A DNA stretch of 64,000 nucleotides, from assembly GCF_006385705.1 (NCBI RefSeq), contig NZ_VFRQ01000009.1, positions 62,001-126,000 on the forward strand, read 5' to 3'. Source of the stretch: Pontibacter mangrovi. Lineage in GTDB: Bacteria; Bacteroidota; Bacteroidia; Cytophagales; Hymenobacteraceae. Shown here one piece after another: positions 1 through 9,299 of this stretch. The notes below the pieces were generated by a model. That model was not told the DNA's origin, did not search any database, and was given only the letters and a program-made list of their open reading frames with translations. The translations under genes were made by a program, and so were the position numbers. Position 1 is the first letter of the stretch; every line of letters begins with the position of its first letter.

Positions 1-1136
1 TTTACGGACGCTGCGCCTACTGCGCGTTCCTGGTTTATGTCATCGCGGCTCACACTAAGTATGATGCCGATAGAAATTCCGGTAAAGATGAGCGAGGTGC
101 CTCCCATACTTAACAGCGGCAGCGGCAGCCCCGTGATAGGCCCTAACCCCACGGCCACGGCCATGTTGATCATACCCTGTAGCACTAAACTAAAGCTAAG
201 GCCGGCAGCCAGCAGGCCGGCAAAGGCGCCCTCGCTTTTACCCACTGTTACCAAGCATCGGTACAGCATGGCCAGGTACAGGAACAGCACAATCACTCCG
301 CCCATCAAGCCGTACTCTTCCAGAATGATGGCATAGATAAAGTCAGAGTATGGGTGCGGGAGGATATCGCGCTGATCGCTATTGCCCGGGCCTTTGCCCA
401 CGACACCGCCGGTGGCGATGGCGATATAGGACTGCTCCAGCTGAAAAGGGATCTCATCTTCGTCCAGGAAATCTGTTACCCGGCTAACGGCCGTGCCCAT
501 ACGCTGGCCCACAGCCAGGGCACCCGCTCCGAGCACGCCCACCACCAGCATCATGATTGCCAGCTTCTTTAAGGGCACCCGGCCGATAAACATCAACAGC
601 ATGCAGGTGGCAAACAGCAGCACTGCGGTAGAGGTGTTCGTCATGGCGATGAGGCCACAAATCGCACCGGTCCAGCCCAGCATTGGGAACAACGTGCTTT
701 TCCAGTCGTCCAGGTTCTGCTGCCGCTTCGACAGCATACTTGCCAGGTAGGAGATCAAAGCCAGTTTAGCCAAATCCGAAGGCTGAAAAGTCTGGTTGAT
801 TACCGGAATCGTGATCCAGCGGGAAGCATCGTTAATGTTGGCGCCGTAAAAATAGGTGATGATCAGGAGCGGCGCCGAGAAGATGAGCGCCAGCAGCGAC
901 AGCCTGGAGTAGAACCTGTACGGGATCTTGTGCGCCAGCCACATGCAGAACAGGCCAACCAGGATCAGGAAGGTATGCTTAAAGAGAAAGTACTCGGTGT
1001 TTCCCTCCATCTTTTTGTACGCCAAAGTACCGGTGGCAGAGTATACCACAGCCACGCTGATGAGCGAGAACGCGATCACGATGCCCCACAGCACCGGGTC
1101 GCCCTTCAGGTTTTTCTGTAACCACTGCTTTACCAT
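1..1136 (-). CDS. ftsW: Cell division protein FtsW (3' part missing)
   Basis: SEDS-family peptidoglycan polymerase that works with the FtsI transpeptidase at the division septum. Translation from the ATG at 1136 gives about 378 residues of very hydrophobic, multi-span protein before the window edge. Family motifs include QPSDLAKLALISYLAS, the loop SDFIYAIILEEYGLMGG, and GGTSLIFTGISIGIILS near the edge. The C-terminus lies outside the window. It follows murD by 23 bp in the dcw cluster, the usual position in Bacteroidota, and is expected to be co-transcribed from the mraZ promoter. RodA is the only other reasonable family call, and the dcw context argues against it. Confidence 0.95.
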   Translation of the reverse strand, partial: MVKQWLQKNLKGDPVLWGIVIAFSLISVAVVYSATGTLAYKKMEGNTEYFLFKHTFLILVGLFCMWLAHKIPYRFYSRLSLLALIFSAPLLIITYFYGANINDASRWITIPVINQTFQPSDLAKLALISYLASMLSKRQQNLDDWKSTLFPMLGWTGAICGLIAMTNTSTAVLLFATCMLLMFIGRVPLKKLAIMMLVVGVLGAGALAVGQRMGTAVSRVTDFLDEDEIPFQLEQSYIAIATGGVVGKGPGNSDQRDILPHPYSDFIYAIILEEYGLMGGVIVLFLYLAMLYRCLVTVGKSEGAFAGLLAAGLSFSLVLQGMINMAVAVGLGPITGLPLPLLSMGGTSLIFTGISIGIILSVSRDDINQERAVGAASV

Positions 1137-1159
1137 ACCTTTGGCTTATACTTTTATAC

Positions 1160-2503
1160 TTACTTCTTCAACACGATTTTCTCCACGGCTTCTTTAAAGC
1201 GCCTTCCACGGTGTTCATAATTGTCAAAAAGGTCGAAACTGGCGCAGGCCGGCGACAACAGCACCACGTCTCCGGGCGTTGCCAGTGAGCGGCTCAGGCG
1301 CACGGCGTAGTCCATGGAGGTTGTCTCCGCGATGATCGGCACTACGCGCCCAAAGGCCTCTTTCAGTTTCTCGTTGTCTTTGCCCAGGCACACCAGCACT
1401 TTTACCTTCTCCCGGGCCAGGTCTGCCAGGGTGCTGTAGTCATTGCCCTTGTCCACGCCGCCCGCGATCCAGATGATGGGCTGCTTGATGCCTTCCAGGG
1501 CATACCAGACGGCCTCTACATTCGTGGCTTTCGAGTCGTTGATGTAGGATACCTCCTTGGCGATGCCTATCAGCTGCAGCCGGTGCTCAGCGTTCTCAAA
1601 TGTCTCCAGCCCCTTCTCTATCTCCCCATCGTCTACGCCCATCAACTTGGCCACCGCCACCGCCGCCATGGTGTTGTACTGGTTGTGCTTGCCGATCAGG
1701 CCGGATTTTGAGGTATCCACTGCCCCCTCGTAAAACTTGGCGGTAACTTTTATCTTTTTGTCCTCAAAGTATACTTTGGCGCCTTCTGCTCCCTGCAAGG
1801 AGAAAGGAATCGTGGTCCCGCCAAAGCTGGCTGAGTCGAAGGCCTTGCGGATGTTCTCATCATCGGCGTTGAACAGGAAGAAATCCGCCCCGGTCATGTT
1901 CTGGGCGATACGCAGCTTGGAGGCCGCATACTTTTCCATGCTGTACTCGTAGCGGTCCAGGTGGTCGGGGGTGATGTTGGTCAGCACCGCGATGTGCGCC
2001 TTGAACTGGTACATGTCATCGAGCTGAAAGCTGCTCAGCTCCACCACGTAGTAGTCGTGCTTGTTCTCGATCACCTTCTCGGCCAGACTCTCCCCGATGT
2101 TACCGGCCAGCCCCACATTAACACCTGCGTTTTTGAGCAGATGGTAAGTCAGGAGCGTGGTGGTGGTTTTACCGTTCGTGCCCGTGATGCAGATAAACTT
2201 GGCATCAGTGTACCTGCCGGCAAACTCAATCTCAGATATTACTGGTATCTGTTTCTTGTTTGCTTCTTGAATAACTGCAGCTTTACCAGGAATGCCAGGA
2301 CTTTTAATGATTTCATCGGCCTTGAGTATGTTTTCTAAAGTATGCGTACCCTCTTCAAACGGAATGGCAGCCGTGGCCAACTTTGCCTTGTACTGCTCTT
2401 TTATCTCTCCTTTGTCAGACACGAATACCTCCAGGCCCTTTGCCTTTGCCAGCAAAGCTGCCCCTACTCCGCTTTCTCCTGCTCCTAGTATCGCTATCTT
2501 CAT
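1160..2503 (-). CDS. murD: UDP-N-acetylmuramoylalanine--D-glutamate ligase MurD
   Basis: Cytoplasmic Mur ligase that adds D-glutamate to UDP-MurNAc-L-Ala using ATP. The 447 residues match the usual family length. The N-terminal Rossmann-like domain starts with ILGAGESGVGAA. The ATP-binding P-loop GTNGKTTTT is at residues 108-116. The central-domain motif ELSSFQLDD and the C-terminal signature LLSPACASFDLFDNYEHRG are both present. The gene lies between mraY (34 bp upstream) and ftsW (23 bp downstream) on the same strand, consistent with one dcw transcript. No key residue appears to be missing. Confidence 0.97.
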   Translation of the reverse strand: MKIAILGAGESGVGAALLAKAKGLEVFVSDKGEIKEQYKAKLATAAIPFEEGTHTLENILKADEIIKSPGIPGKAAVIQEANKKQIPVISEIEFAGRYTDAKFICITGTNGKTTTTLLTYHLLKNAGVNVGLAGNIGESLAEKVIENKHDYYVVELSSFQLDDMYQFKAHIAVLTNITPDHLDRYEYSMEKYAASKLRIAQNMTGADFFLFNADDENIRKAFDSASFGGTTIPFSLQGAEGAKVYFEDKKIKVTAKFYEGAVDTSKSGLIGKHNQYNTMAAVAVAKLMGVDDGEIEKGLETFENAEHRLQLIGIAKEVSYINDSKATNVEAVWYALEGIKQPIIWIAGGVDKGNDYSTLADLAREKVKVLVCLGKDNEKLKEAFGRVVPIIAETTSMDYAVRLSRSLATPGDVVLLSPACASFDLFDNYEHRGRRFKEAVEKIVLKK

Positions 2504-2537
2504 AGTTTCTTATTCGTTGTTGGTTATTTGCCTGAGC

Positions 2538-3758
2538 TTATCTCAGTTTCAGCGTTGCCAGTGTCAGGATGGCGAGCATGATGCCCACGATCCAGAAGCG
2601 ACCCACAATCTTAGACTCGTGGTAGCCAAGTTTCTGGTAATGGTGGTGCAGCGGCGACATCTTAAAGATGCGGCGGCCTTCGCCATACTTCTTCTTGGTA
2701 TACTTAAAGTAGCTCACCTGCAGCATCACCGACAGGTTCTCAACCAGGAAAATGCCGCAAAGTATCGGAATCAAAAGCTCTTTGCGCACGATCAGGGCCA
2801 GCACCGCAATGATGCCCCCGATGGCCAGACTGCCGGTATCGCCCATGAAAACCTGCGCCGGATAGGTGTTATACCACAAGAAGCCCACGCAGGCCCCCAC
2901 AAAGGCCAGACAGAAAATAGCCAGCTCGCCGGAATTCGGGATGAACATAATATCCAGGTAATCGGCAAAGATGGTGTTACCCGAAACCCACGCGAAAATC
3001 GCCAGCGTCGTGCCGATAATAGCCGAGGTGCCCGCCGCTAAGCCGTCAATACCGTCAGTGATGTTGGCGCCGTTAGACACCGCCGTGATCACCAGGATCA
3101 CGAAAGGAATGTAGAGGTAGCAGGACCAGTTTTCGAACAGGGGCCCGGCAAAGGCAAAGAGGTTGCAGTAGTCCAGCTCATTGTTTTTGCGGAAAGGTAC
3201 GGTGGTGATCATGCTATGCACGTCCACGTAACTGCTGGAGGCGTTCACCGCAGAGGTAGTGCCATCGGCAAACATGTACTGCCGCACCACCACGTCGTCG
3301 TTCAGGTACAGCGTCAGCCCAACGATCAGGCCCAGGCCCACCTGCCCCAAAATCTTAAAGCGGCCGGCCAAACCTTCCTTGTTCTTCTTGAAAACCTTGA
3401 TATAATCGTCCAGGAAGCCGATCAGGCCCAGCCAGATAGTGGAAACGATCATCAGCTGCACGTACACGTTGTCGAGGCGTGCGAACAGCAGCACCGGCAC
3501 GAGAATGGCCAGCAGGATGATAAGCCCGCCCATCGTAGGGGTGCCTTTCTTTTCCAACTGCCCCTCCAGCCCCAGGTCACGGATAGACTCGCCCACCTGC
3601 TTGCGCTGCAGCACTTTTATCAGTTTGCCCCCGAAGATCATGGCAATCAGCAACGACACCAGGGTTGCCATACCCGCCCGAAACGAGATGTACTGGAACA
3701 CGCCTGCCCCAAAAAGGTCAAACTCGCGGTCGAGGTATGTGAAAAGGTGATATAGCAT
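2538..3758 (-). CDS. mraY: Phospho-N-acetylmuramoyl-pentapeptide-transferase MraY
   Basis: Integral membrane enzyme that transfers phospho-MurNAc-pentapeptide to undecaprenyl phosphate, forming lipid I. The 406 residues show the expected many membrane spans. PTMGG is at 74-78, the catalytic-site aspartates are in GFLDDY at 114-119, and [12 protein letters not shown] starts at 232. The His-rich loop PLHHHYQ lies near the C-terminus. The protein is longer than the roughly 360-residue E. coli enzyme because of an extra, mostly polar segment around residues 150-215. Such an insert is known from Bacteroidota MraY proteins. It sits between murE and murD in the dcw cluster. Confidence 0.97.
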   Translation of the reverse strand: MLYHLFTYLDREFDLFGAGVFQYISFRAGMATLVSLLIAMIFGGKLIKVLQRKQVGESIRDLGLEGQLEKKGTPTMGGLIILLAILVPVLLFARLDNVYVQLMIVSTIWLGLIGFLDDYIKVFKKNKEGLAGRFKILGQVGLGLIVGLTLYLNDDVVVRQYMFADGTTSAVNASSSYVDVHSMITTVPFRKNNELDYCNLFAFAGPLFENWSCYLYIPFVILVITAVSNGANITDGIDGLAAGTSAIIGTTLAIFAWVSGNTIFADYLDIMFIPNSGELAIFCLAFVGACVGFLWYNTYPAQVFMGDTGSLAIGGIIAVLALIVRKELLIPILCGIFLVENLSVMLQVSYFKYTKKKYGEGRRIFKMSPLHHHYQKLGYHESKIVGRFWIVGIMLAILTLATLKLR

Positions 3759-3801
3759 TTATTCGGTTACCTTTGGCTAAAAATTAATCGTTTGGCTATA
3801 T

Positions 3802-5265
3802 TTATTTGCCGAGCTGCCGGAACATCTCGCTTAAAATCTGTTTGTCATCAAAGTCATACTTCACGCCTTTGATCTCCTGGTATGTCTCGTGCCCCTTGCC
3901 GGCCACCAGTATGATATCGTTCGGCTGGGCCAGCATCACTGCAGTTTTAATGGCCTCCTTACGGTCCAGCACCGAAAGCGTTTTCTTAAAATCCAGCGGT
4001 TTCACGCCTTTCTGCATATCTTCCAATATCGCCTGGGGCTCCTCGAAGCGCGGGTTATCGGAAGTAAGGATGACTTGATCGCTCAGGCGGCAGGCAATAT
4101 CTGCCATGACCGGGCGCTTGGCGGCATCGCGGTTTCCGCCGCAGCCTACCAGCGTAATCACCTTTTGGTTCGGGTTTCGGATCTGCTGGATCGTTTGCAG
4201 CACATTCTCCAATGCGTCGGGTGTGTGGGCATAGTCCACAATGCCAGTTATTTGCGCATCAGACACAACATAGTCGAAACGGCCGGCAGCGGAGCTCAGG
4301 CTCGACAGCACGGTCAACGACTCCGTTGGGTCCTCGCCAAGCAGCACAGCCACCCCGTAGGCGCCCAGCAGGTTGTAAGCGTTAAAGGCACCGATGAGCT
4401 TTGCCCAGATTTCCTGGCCGTTCACCTCCAGGTGCAATCCTTGAATAGTATTATCGATCAGGCGGCCCTTAAACTCCACCATCTTGCGTAAAGCATAAAA
4501 ATGCGCGCTGGCTTTGGTATTTTGTACCATTATCGGCCCGCGTTTGTCGTCTGCGTTTACCAGGGCAAAGGCATTTTTGGGCAACATATCAAAGAAGGAC
4601 TTTTTTGCCTTGATATATTCCTCAAATGACCCGTGGTAATCCAGGTGGTCGTGGGTGATGTTGGTGAAAACGCCACCGGCAAACGTGATGCCTGCCACCC
4701 GGCGCTGCACCATGGCATGCGAGCTCACCTCCATAAAAGCATGTGTGCAGCCGGCTTTTACCATTTGCGCCAGCAGCTCGTTTAGCTTCACGGCATCCGG
4801 AGTGGTATGGGTAGAGGGGATTACCTCCTCATCTATCTGGTTCTGCACCGTCGAGATCATGCCAACGTGGTAGCCTAGTTCCCGGAAAAGCTTATGCAGC
4901 AAGGTTACAGACGTGGTTTTACCATTGGTGCCGGTAACGCCTACCAGTTGCAGCTTCTTGGATGGATGGCCATAGAACGCCGATGCCATTTGCCCCAGCG
5001 CCTCCGCTGAGTCTTTTACCTGCACGTAGGTCATACCCGGCTTCAGTTCCTGCGGCAGCTCCTCGCAAACGATGGCCGCAGCGTGTGCCTCTTCGGCTTT
5101 CGGCATAAAGGCATGTCCGTCCGCCTGCACGCCCCGCACCGCCACAAACAAGCTTCCCTCACGTACCTGCCGCGAGTCGAACACAATGCCTTGCACCGGC
5201 ACCTCCAGGGAGCCGTGGGTGCTTAGCACTTGCACGTGTTGTAGTATGTTCTGCAGTAGCTGCAT
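3802..5265 (-). CDS. murE: UDP-MurNAc-tripeptide synthetase MurE (meso-DAP type)
   Basis: Cytoplasmic Mur ligase that adds the third stem-peptide amino acid. The 487 residues carry the P-loop GTNGKTT at 112-118, the substrate-binding STHTTPDA at 151-158, the lysine region around 220-222 that is carbamylated in this family, and DNPR at 403-406. DNPR is the motif associated with meso-diaminopimelate use rather than lysine, so a DAP-containing wall is inferred. Its start codon overlaps the ftsI stop by one base (TGATG) at 5265, which suggests translational coupling. Confidence 0.97.
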   Translation of the reverse strand: MQLLQNILQHVQVLSTHGSLEVPVQGIVFDSRQVREGSLFVAVRGVQADGHAFMPKAEEAHAAAIVCEELPQELKPGMTYVQVKDSAEALGQMASAFYGHPSKKLQLVGVTGTNGKTTSVTLLHKLFRELGYHVGMISTVQNQIDEEVIPSTHTTPDAVKLNELLAQMVKAGCTHAFMEVSSHAMVQRRVAGITFAGGVFTNITHDHLDYHGSFEEYIKAKKSFFDMLPKNAFALVNADDKRGPIMVQNTKASAHFYALRKMVEFKGRLIDNTIQGLHLEVNGQEIWAKLIGAFNAYNLLGAYGVAVLLGEDPTESLTVLSSLSSAAGRFDYVVSDAQITGIVDYAHTPDALENVLQTIQQIRNPNQKVITLVGCGGNRDAAKRPVMADIACRLSDQVILTSDNPRFEEPQAILEDMQKGVKPLDFKKTLSVLDRKEAIKTAVMLAQPNDIILVAGKGHETYQEIKGVKYDFDDKQILSEMFRQLGK

Positions 5266-7364
5266 CAGCCAAGTATAATGGTTATGGTTTTATCTTCGTT
5301 AATGTCGGTGCCCGGGGCGATCGACTGTCTTCTCACTAATTTGCCTGCGCCTTGCACGTCCACGTTCAGGTGCTGGTTGCCAAGTATGAACAGGGCGTCC
5401 CGCAGAGTCATTCCCACTACATCGGGCACCTTGTTGCGCAGCACCGGGTTTGGCTTAAATTCCAGCGAGCGCCGCTTCGGCTCCACTTTCACCCAATCCT
5501 CATCCGCCGCGCCTAGGTGGGTGCTGATTCCCAGGGTATTGTAGATCATCTTCAGGTCCTCAAAGCTACCGGCCTTTGCCAATGGCAGGCTCTCCTTGTC
5601 CGGCACTACCCTGGCACGCATCGGCTTGTGTATCGCCAGGTCCCGGGCATAGGCCTTATCCGCAAGCTCTTTAAACACCGGCGCCGCCACATCGCTGCCA
5701 TACACGTTCACGCCTCGCGGATTGTCGATGATCACGATGCAGCTATACTTCGGGTTATCTGCCGGAAAATAGCCGGCAAAGGAGGTCGAGTACTCGCGCA
5801 CATAGCGGCCATTCTTCACTTTGCGGGCAGTGCCAGTTTTTCCGGCTATCTTATAGTCCGTGCTGTGGATGTTTCTGGCCGTGCCATGTTCCACCACTCC
5901 TTCCAGCATCGCCTTCAGCTTTTTCAGCGTTTCTTCAGAGCATATCTTCTCGTTCAGCACGCGCGTCTCAAACGACTGCACCACCTCATCCACCTGCCGA
6001 ATCTCTTTCACGATGATCGGCTGGATCTTCACGCCGTTATTTGCCACGGCATTGTAGAAGGCCAGCGTTTGCAGCGGCGACAGCTTCAGCTCGTACCCGA
6101 TGGCCATGGAGGTAAGCGTCGTGCCATACCAGTTCTTGTCCTGCGGGTCCTTCATGTAGGGCCTTGCCTCTCCTTCCATCTGAAAACCCAGTGGGCTGTT
6201 CAACCCAAACTTGTTCAGGTAATCGACATAAACCTGCTGTTCATTGCCGAAATATTGCTCCATGAGCTTCGCCACGCCGATATTGGAGGATTTCTCAAAC
6301 ACCTGCTGCACCGTAATTTTGCCGTAACCGTTGATTTTGGCATCGGTCATGGTGGTGTTTTTGATGCGGTAGCGGCCATCCCCGGTGTCAATCGTGTCGG
6401 TCAGGTTCACTTCCGGGTGGTGCTCAAACAAGGCCATCATAGAGGCCAGCTTAAAGGTAGAGCCCGGCTCGGTTCGTCCCTGGCTGCCTACCGCGTAGTT
6501 GTAATCCTCAATGTAGCCGCCCTTTGTCTTCCCCAGGTTCGCCATCGCTTTTATCTCGCCGGTTTTCACCTCCATCAGGATAACGGTGCCATAATCTGCA
6601 TCTGTTTTCTGCAGTGATTTGTAGAGCGCGTTCTCGGCTACGTCCTGCAGGTTGATGTCGATGGTGGTCTTGATGTCATAGCCATGCTGCGGCTTCACCT
6701 CTGTGCCATCATAAATAGGCTTGCTGCCTCCTGCAATGCGCTCAAACAACGCCTCTCCGTCTGTGCCCGTCAGCTGCCCGTTAAAGCTATACTCCAGGCC
6801 TGCCCCGTTTTTATCTTCGTTGATAAAGCCAATGGTGCGCTCGGCTAGCAGACCAAATGGCTTAAAGCGTTTTTCTACTTTCTCAAAAATCACCCCGCCC
6901 CTGTTTTTTCCCTGCCGGAAAATGGGCCAGTGCGCCATTCTCTTCTTCTCCTGGTAATTGATCTGGCGGCTGTTCAGGCGAATATACCGTCTGCCCGAGT
7001 GGCGCGCATTGATCATCTTGCGGCGGTAATAGTCTTCGCTCCTGTCGCCATAGAACCGCGACAGCAGCAGCGCCAGCGAGTCCACGCTAGCATTAAAGAC
7101 CTCCGCCTTCGCCACCGTAGGGTCAAAAGCCACCCGGTAAAAGGGCAGCGAGGTAGCCAGGATGCTCTCGTTATCCGAAAGGATGTTGCCCCTGGTGGCG
7201 CGCACCGGCTTGTAAAAAATGCGCCGCTCTTTCGAGATGCTCTTCCATTTATCCCCCTGCAGAAACTGGATATGCACGACCTTGTACACGATCGCGCATG
7301 CAAACAGGCAGACCAACAGAAACGCCACCCGTACCCTGATCAGTATGGACTTCTTAATACTCAT
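5265..7364 (-). CDS. ftsI: Septal penicillin-binding protein FtsI/PBP3 with PASTA domain
   Basis: Class B penicillin-binding protein, the D,D-transpeptidase that crosslinks septal peptidoglycan. It has 699 residues with one N-terminal membrane span (about 8-30), a dimerisation/pedestal region, and a transpeptidase domain. The active-site serine is in STFK (302-305), with SSN at 359-361 and KTG at 509-511. A PASTA domain follows at about 640-699, starting KVPDVVGMT. C-terminal PASTA domains are usual in Bacteroidota FtsI/SpoVD-type proteins but absent from E. coli FtsI. The gene overlaps ftsL by 11 bp upstream and murE by 1 bp downstream. Confidence 0.96.
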   Translation of the reverse strand: MSIKKSILIRVRVAFLLVCLFACAIVYKVVHIQFLQGDKWKSISKERRIFYKPVRATRGNILSDNESILATSLPFYRVAFDPTVAKAEVFNASVDSLALLLSRFYGDRSEDYYRRKMINARHSGRRYIRLNSRQINYQEKKRMAHWPIFRQGKNRGGVIFEKVEKRFKPFGLLAERTIGFINEDKNGAGLEYSFNGQLTGTDGEALFERIAGGSKPIYDGTEVKPQHGYDIKTTIDINLQDVAENALYKSLQKTDADYGTVILMEVKTGEIKAMANLGKTKGGYIEDYNYAVGSQGRTEPGSTFKLASMMALFEHHPEVNLTDTIDTGDGRYRIKNTTMTDAKINGYGKITVQQVFEKSSNIGVAKLMEQYFGNEQQVYVDYLNKFGLNSPLGFQMEGEARPYMKDPQDKNWYGTTLTSMAIGYELKLSPLQTLAFYNAVANNGVKIQPIIVKEIRQVDEVVQSFETRVLNEKICSEETLKKLKAMLEGVVEHGTARNIHSTDYKIAGKTGTARKVKNGRYVREYSTSFAGYFPADNPKYSCIVIIDNPRGVNVYGSDVAAPVFKELADKAYARDLAIHKPMRARVVPDKESLPLAKAGSFEDLKMIYNTLGISTHLGAADEDWVKVEPKRRSLEFKPNPVLRNKVPDVVGMTLRDALFILGNQHLNVDVQGAGKLVRRQSIAPGTDINEDKTITIILG

Positions 7365-7785
7365 CTGCAGGCACTACAACTTGGTATGGCGGTGTTGAGC
7401 TCTCCTCCAGCCCCAGCGGCGCCACGTTGCGGGCCACTTCCGACTGTTTGCTTGCTTCCATATACTCCGATTTTAGGGTAGAATAATCGGCGCGAAGGTC
7501 TTCTACCTCCACCTTTACTTTATCAATCTGGCGAACCGTTTTCACGGCAAAATGCGTGTTGCCAATGTATAAAAGCGTAATGCCCGTCAGAAACAGGACG
7601 CGCGGCATGTATTTCAGCGGCACCCCCTCCTCAAACAAGGCATCAACATTGGCGTATTTATCGAGCAGCGTAAAAAGGCTCATCCCCTTTTTCTTAGGCT
7701 TGAGCGGCTCTTCCGCCTCTGGCTTCACGCGCGCCGTATTTACCTTCGGCGCGGCTGCTCTTTTGGTGAGTACATTAGAAGCCAT
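7354..7785 (-). CDS. ftsL: FtsL-like division protein
   Basis: Small bitopic division protein expected to join FtsB/FtsQ-type partners and activate FtsW-FtsI. Its 143 residues comprise a basic cytoplasmic N-tail of about 60, one membrane span at about 64-80, and a periplasmic helix (VRQIDKVKVEVEDLRADYS) with coiled-coil spacing. FtsL proteins diverge so far in sequence that the call rests on topology plus position between rsmH and ftsI. It overlaps ftsI by 11 bp, and the rsmH stop lies 29 bp upstream. Confidence 0.85.
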   Translation of the reverse strand: MASNVLTKRAAAPKVNTARVKPEAEEPLKPKKKGMSLFTLLDKYANVDALFEEGVPLKYMPRVLFLTGITLLYIGNTHFAVKTVRQIDKVKVEVEDLRADYSTLKSEYMEASKQSEVARNVAPLGLEESSTPPYQVVVPADEY

Positions 7786-7814
7786 ACTTATTTTCGTTAG
7801 CTGTGTAGTTTGTT

Positions 7815-8735
7815 TTACTTTCCTTCTCTTTCCTCCCGCTTCTCGGCTACTCTTAGCTTGGCACTCCTGGAGCGGCTGTTCTGCAGCAGCTCCTCCTCTG
7901 TGGGGGTGATCGGCTTGCGATGCACCGCCTCCAGCGGCTTAATCTCGTTTCCGAACAGGTCTTTCTCCACCTCCCCGAAAAACTTCCCCTTGGCGATGTA
8001 GTTCTTCACCATCCGGTCTTCCAGCGAGTGATACGAGATCACCGAGAGCCTTCCGCCGGGCCTGAGCACCTCCGCCGCCTGCTCCAGCATCTCCTCCAGC
8101 GCCTTCATCTCGTCGTTCACCTCGATGCGGAGCGCCTGAAACACCTGGGCCAGGTACTTGTTCTCTTTCCCTTTCGGGGTGCAGGAGCTGATGGCCTGCT
8201 TAAAATCGGCAATCGTCTCCAGCGGCTGCCGGTTGCGCTTCTCCACCACCGTCCGGGCCAGGGTCTTGGCGTTTTTCACCTCCCCGTAAATCCCGAAGAT
8301 GCGGTGCAGCTGCTCCTCGGAATAGGTCTCGAGCACCTCCTGCGCGGTTATGCCCGCATCGGGGTTCATGCGCATGTCCAATGGCCCGTCGAAGCGGGTA
8401 GAGAAACCACGCGCCGGCACGTCAAACTGGTGCGAGGAAACCCCTAGATCCGCCAGAATACCATCCACCTTCTTCACGCCGTACAGGCGCAGGTACTTCT
8501 TCAGGTCACGGAAGTTGGCGCGCACGAACTGAAAGGTCGGCCCTTCCAGCTTCTTCGACTGCTCCTGCGCGTCACTGTCCTGGTCAAAACTGTAGAGCTT
8601 GCCTGTTGTAAGCTCTTTGAGGATGCGGGCTGAGTGGCCTCCGCCACCAAACGTCACATCCACGTATATTCCGTCCGGCTTTATGGCCAGCGCCGCTACC
8701 GACTCCTCCAGTAATACTGGGCGATGATATTCCAT
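7815..8735 (-). CDS. rsmH: 16S rRNA (cytosine1402-N4)-methyltransferase RsmH (MraW)
   Basis: S-adenosylmethionine-dependent methyltransferase that modifies the ribosomal P-site nucleotide C1402 of 16S rRNA. Its 306 residues start with the family signature HRPVLLEESV. The SAM-binding motif DVTFGGGGHS is at about 27-36, followed by DLGVSSHQFD, FSTRFDGPLDMRM and the C-terminal VISYHSLEDR. The length is normal. The start codon overlaps the mraZ stop by one base at 8735 (TAATG), as in many mraZ-rsmH pairs, so coupled translation is likely. Confidence 0.97.
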   Translation of the reverse strand: MEYHRPVLLEESVAALAIKPDGIYVDVTFGGGGHSARILKELTTGKLYSFDQDSDAQEQSKKLEGPTFQFVRANFRDLKKYLRLYGVKKVDGILADLGVSSHQFDVPARGFSTRFDGPLDMRMNPDAGITAQEVLETYSEEQLHRIFGIYGEVKNAKTLARTVVEKRNRQPLETIADFKQAISSCTPKGKENKYLAQVFQALRIEVNDEMKALEEMLEQAAEVLRPGGRLSVISYHSLEDRMVKNYIAKGKFFGEVEKDLFGNEIKPLEAVHRKPITPTEEELLQNSRSRSAKLRVAEKREEREGK

Positions 8736-9202
8736 TACACAAGCGGCTCTTCAGCCGGTTTATCTCCCAAAAACTTCTGGGCAAGCTGCGAGAAATTCTG
8801 CTGATCCTTTATCAGGAACTCCTCATATTTATCCGGGTTCCAGATCTCCACACGGTTACCCAAGCCCACCACAATCGCCTCCTTCTCCAGCTCTGCAAAC
8901 CGGCCCATGGTCTTGGGCACGATAAAACGGCCCGCCCCATCCAGCTCAATCTCGGTGTTGCCCCGGAAGAAGTTCCGCTGAAAGTGGCGGTACTCCTCGT
9001 TGAACTCGTTCAGGCCGGCCACCTTGTCGTAGATCACCTTCCACTCGGCCTTCGGGTACAGCACCAGGCAAGGCTCAAACCCCCTCATCAGCACCACATG
9101 ATTGCCAGACGCCTCCGGCAGGTTGGCTTTTATCTTTGCAGGTAAAACCAACCTTCCCTTCGGATCGATCTTGCACTCATATTCGCCGGAAAGGAAGTTC
9201 AT
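8735..9202 (-). CDS. mraZ: Transcriptional regulator MraZ
   Basis: DNA-binding regulator with two AbrB-like SpoVT folds. It binds direct repeats in its own promoter and controls the dcw operon. The frame is open to 9286, but the ATG at 9202 is preferred: it yields the standard N-terminus MNFLSGEYECKIDPKGRLVLPA and 155 residues, close to the family norm of about 150. The second copy of the fold carries the matching ELDGAGRFIVPKTM. The gene is first in the cluster and lies downstream of a -33/-7 promoter and three decamer boxes (separate entries), so autoregulation is expected. Confidence 0.96.
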   Translation of the reverse strand: MNFLSGEYECKIDPKGRLVLPAKIKANLPEASGNHVVLMRGFEPCLVLYPKAEWKVIYDKVAGLNEFNEEYRHFQRNFFRGNTEIELDGAGRFIVPKTMGRFAELEKEAIVVGLGNRVEIWNPDKYEEFLIKDQQNFSQLAQKFLGDKPAEEPLV

Positions 9203-9214
9203 AGGCTTATGGTG

Positions 9215-9243
9215 GTATAGTCCGTATAGACTTTGGACTATAC
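9215..9243 (-). promoter_or_regulatory. Inverted repeat in the mraZ 5' untranslated region
   Basis: GTATAGTCC at 9215-9223 is exactly complementary to GGACTATAC at 9235-9243, with an 11-base loop. It lies between the predicted transcription start (about 9237) and the mraZ ATG at 9202. Part of the element may therefore form an RNA hairpin, or the whole may be a DNA operator overlapping the transcription start. No trans-factor is known. Confidence 0.45.
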
Positions 9244-9272
9244 AAATGTAGCCAATCAGCAAAATATCGCAA
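9243..9272 (-). promoter_or_regulatory. Predicted mraZ/dcw promoter
   Basis: Read on the minus strand: TTG (plus 9270-9272), a 19-base spacer, then TACATTTG (plus 9243-9250). This fits the Bacteroidota primary sigma consensus of a -33 TTTG/TTG, 19-21 bases, and a -7 TAnnTTTG. Transcription would start near 9237, about 35 bases ahead of the mraZ ATG. The -33 element abuts the MraZ boxes at 9273-9299. Confidence 0.6.
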
Positions 9273-9299
9273 CCACAATCTACCACTTTTTACCACTTT
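9273..9299 (-). promoter_or_regulatory. MraZ operator: three 10-bp-spaced boxes
   Basis: On the minus strand three consecutive decamers read CAAAGTGGTA, AAAAGTGGTA and GATTGTGGTT. This fits the AAAGTG(T/G)-N3 repeat described for Mycoplasma MraZ and the roughly 10-bp periodic MraZ boxes of other bacteria. The boxes sit directly upstream of the predicted -33 element of the mraZ promoter, the expected place for MraZ autoregulation. Binding is inferred. Confidence 0.7.

Noticed and set aside
5517-6617. 366-codon open frame on the plus strand opposite ftsI
   Set aside because: It lies wholly antisense to a gene with clear catalytic motifs, is His/Leu/Arg-rich as expected of a shadow frame, and has no recognisable domain.
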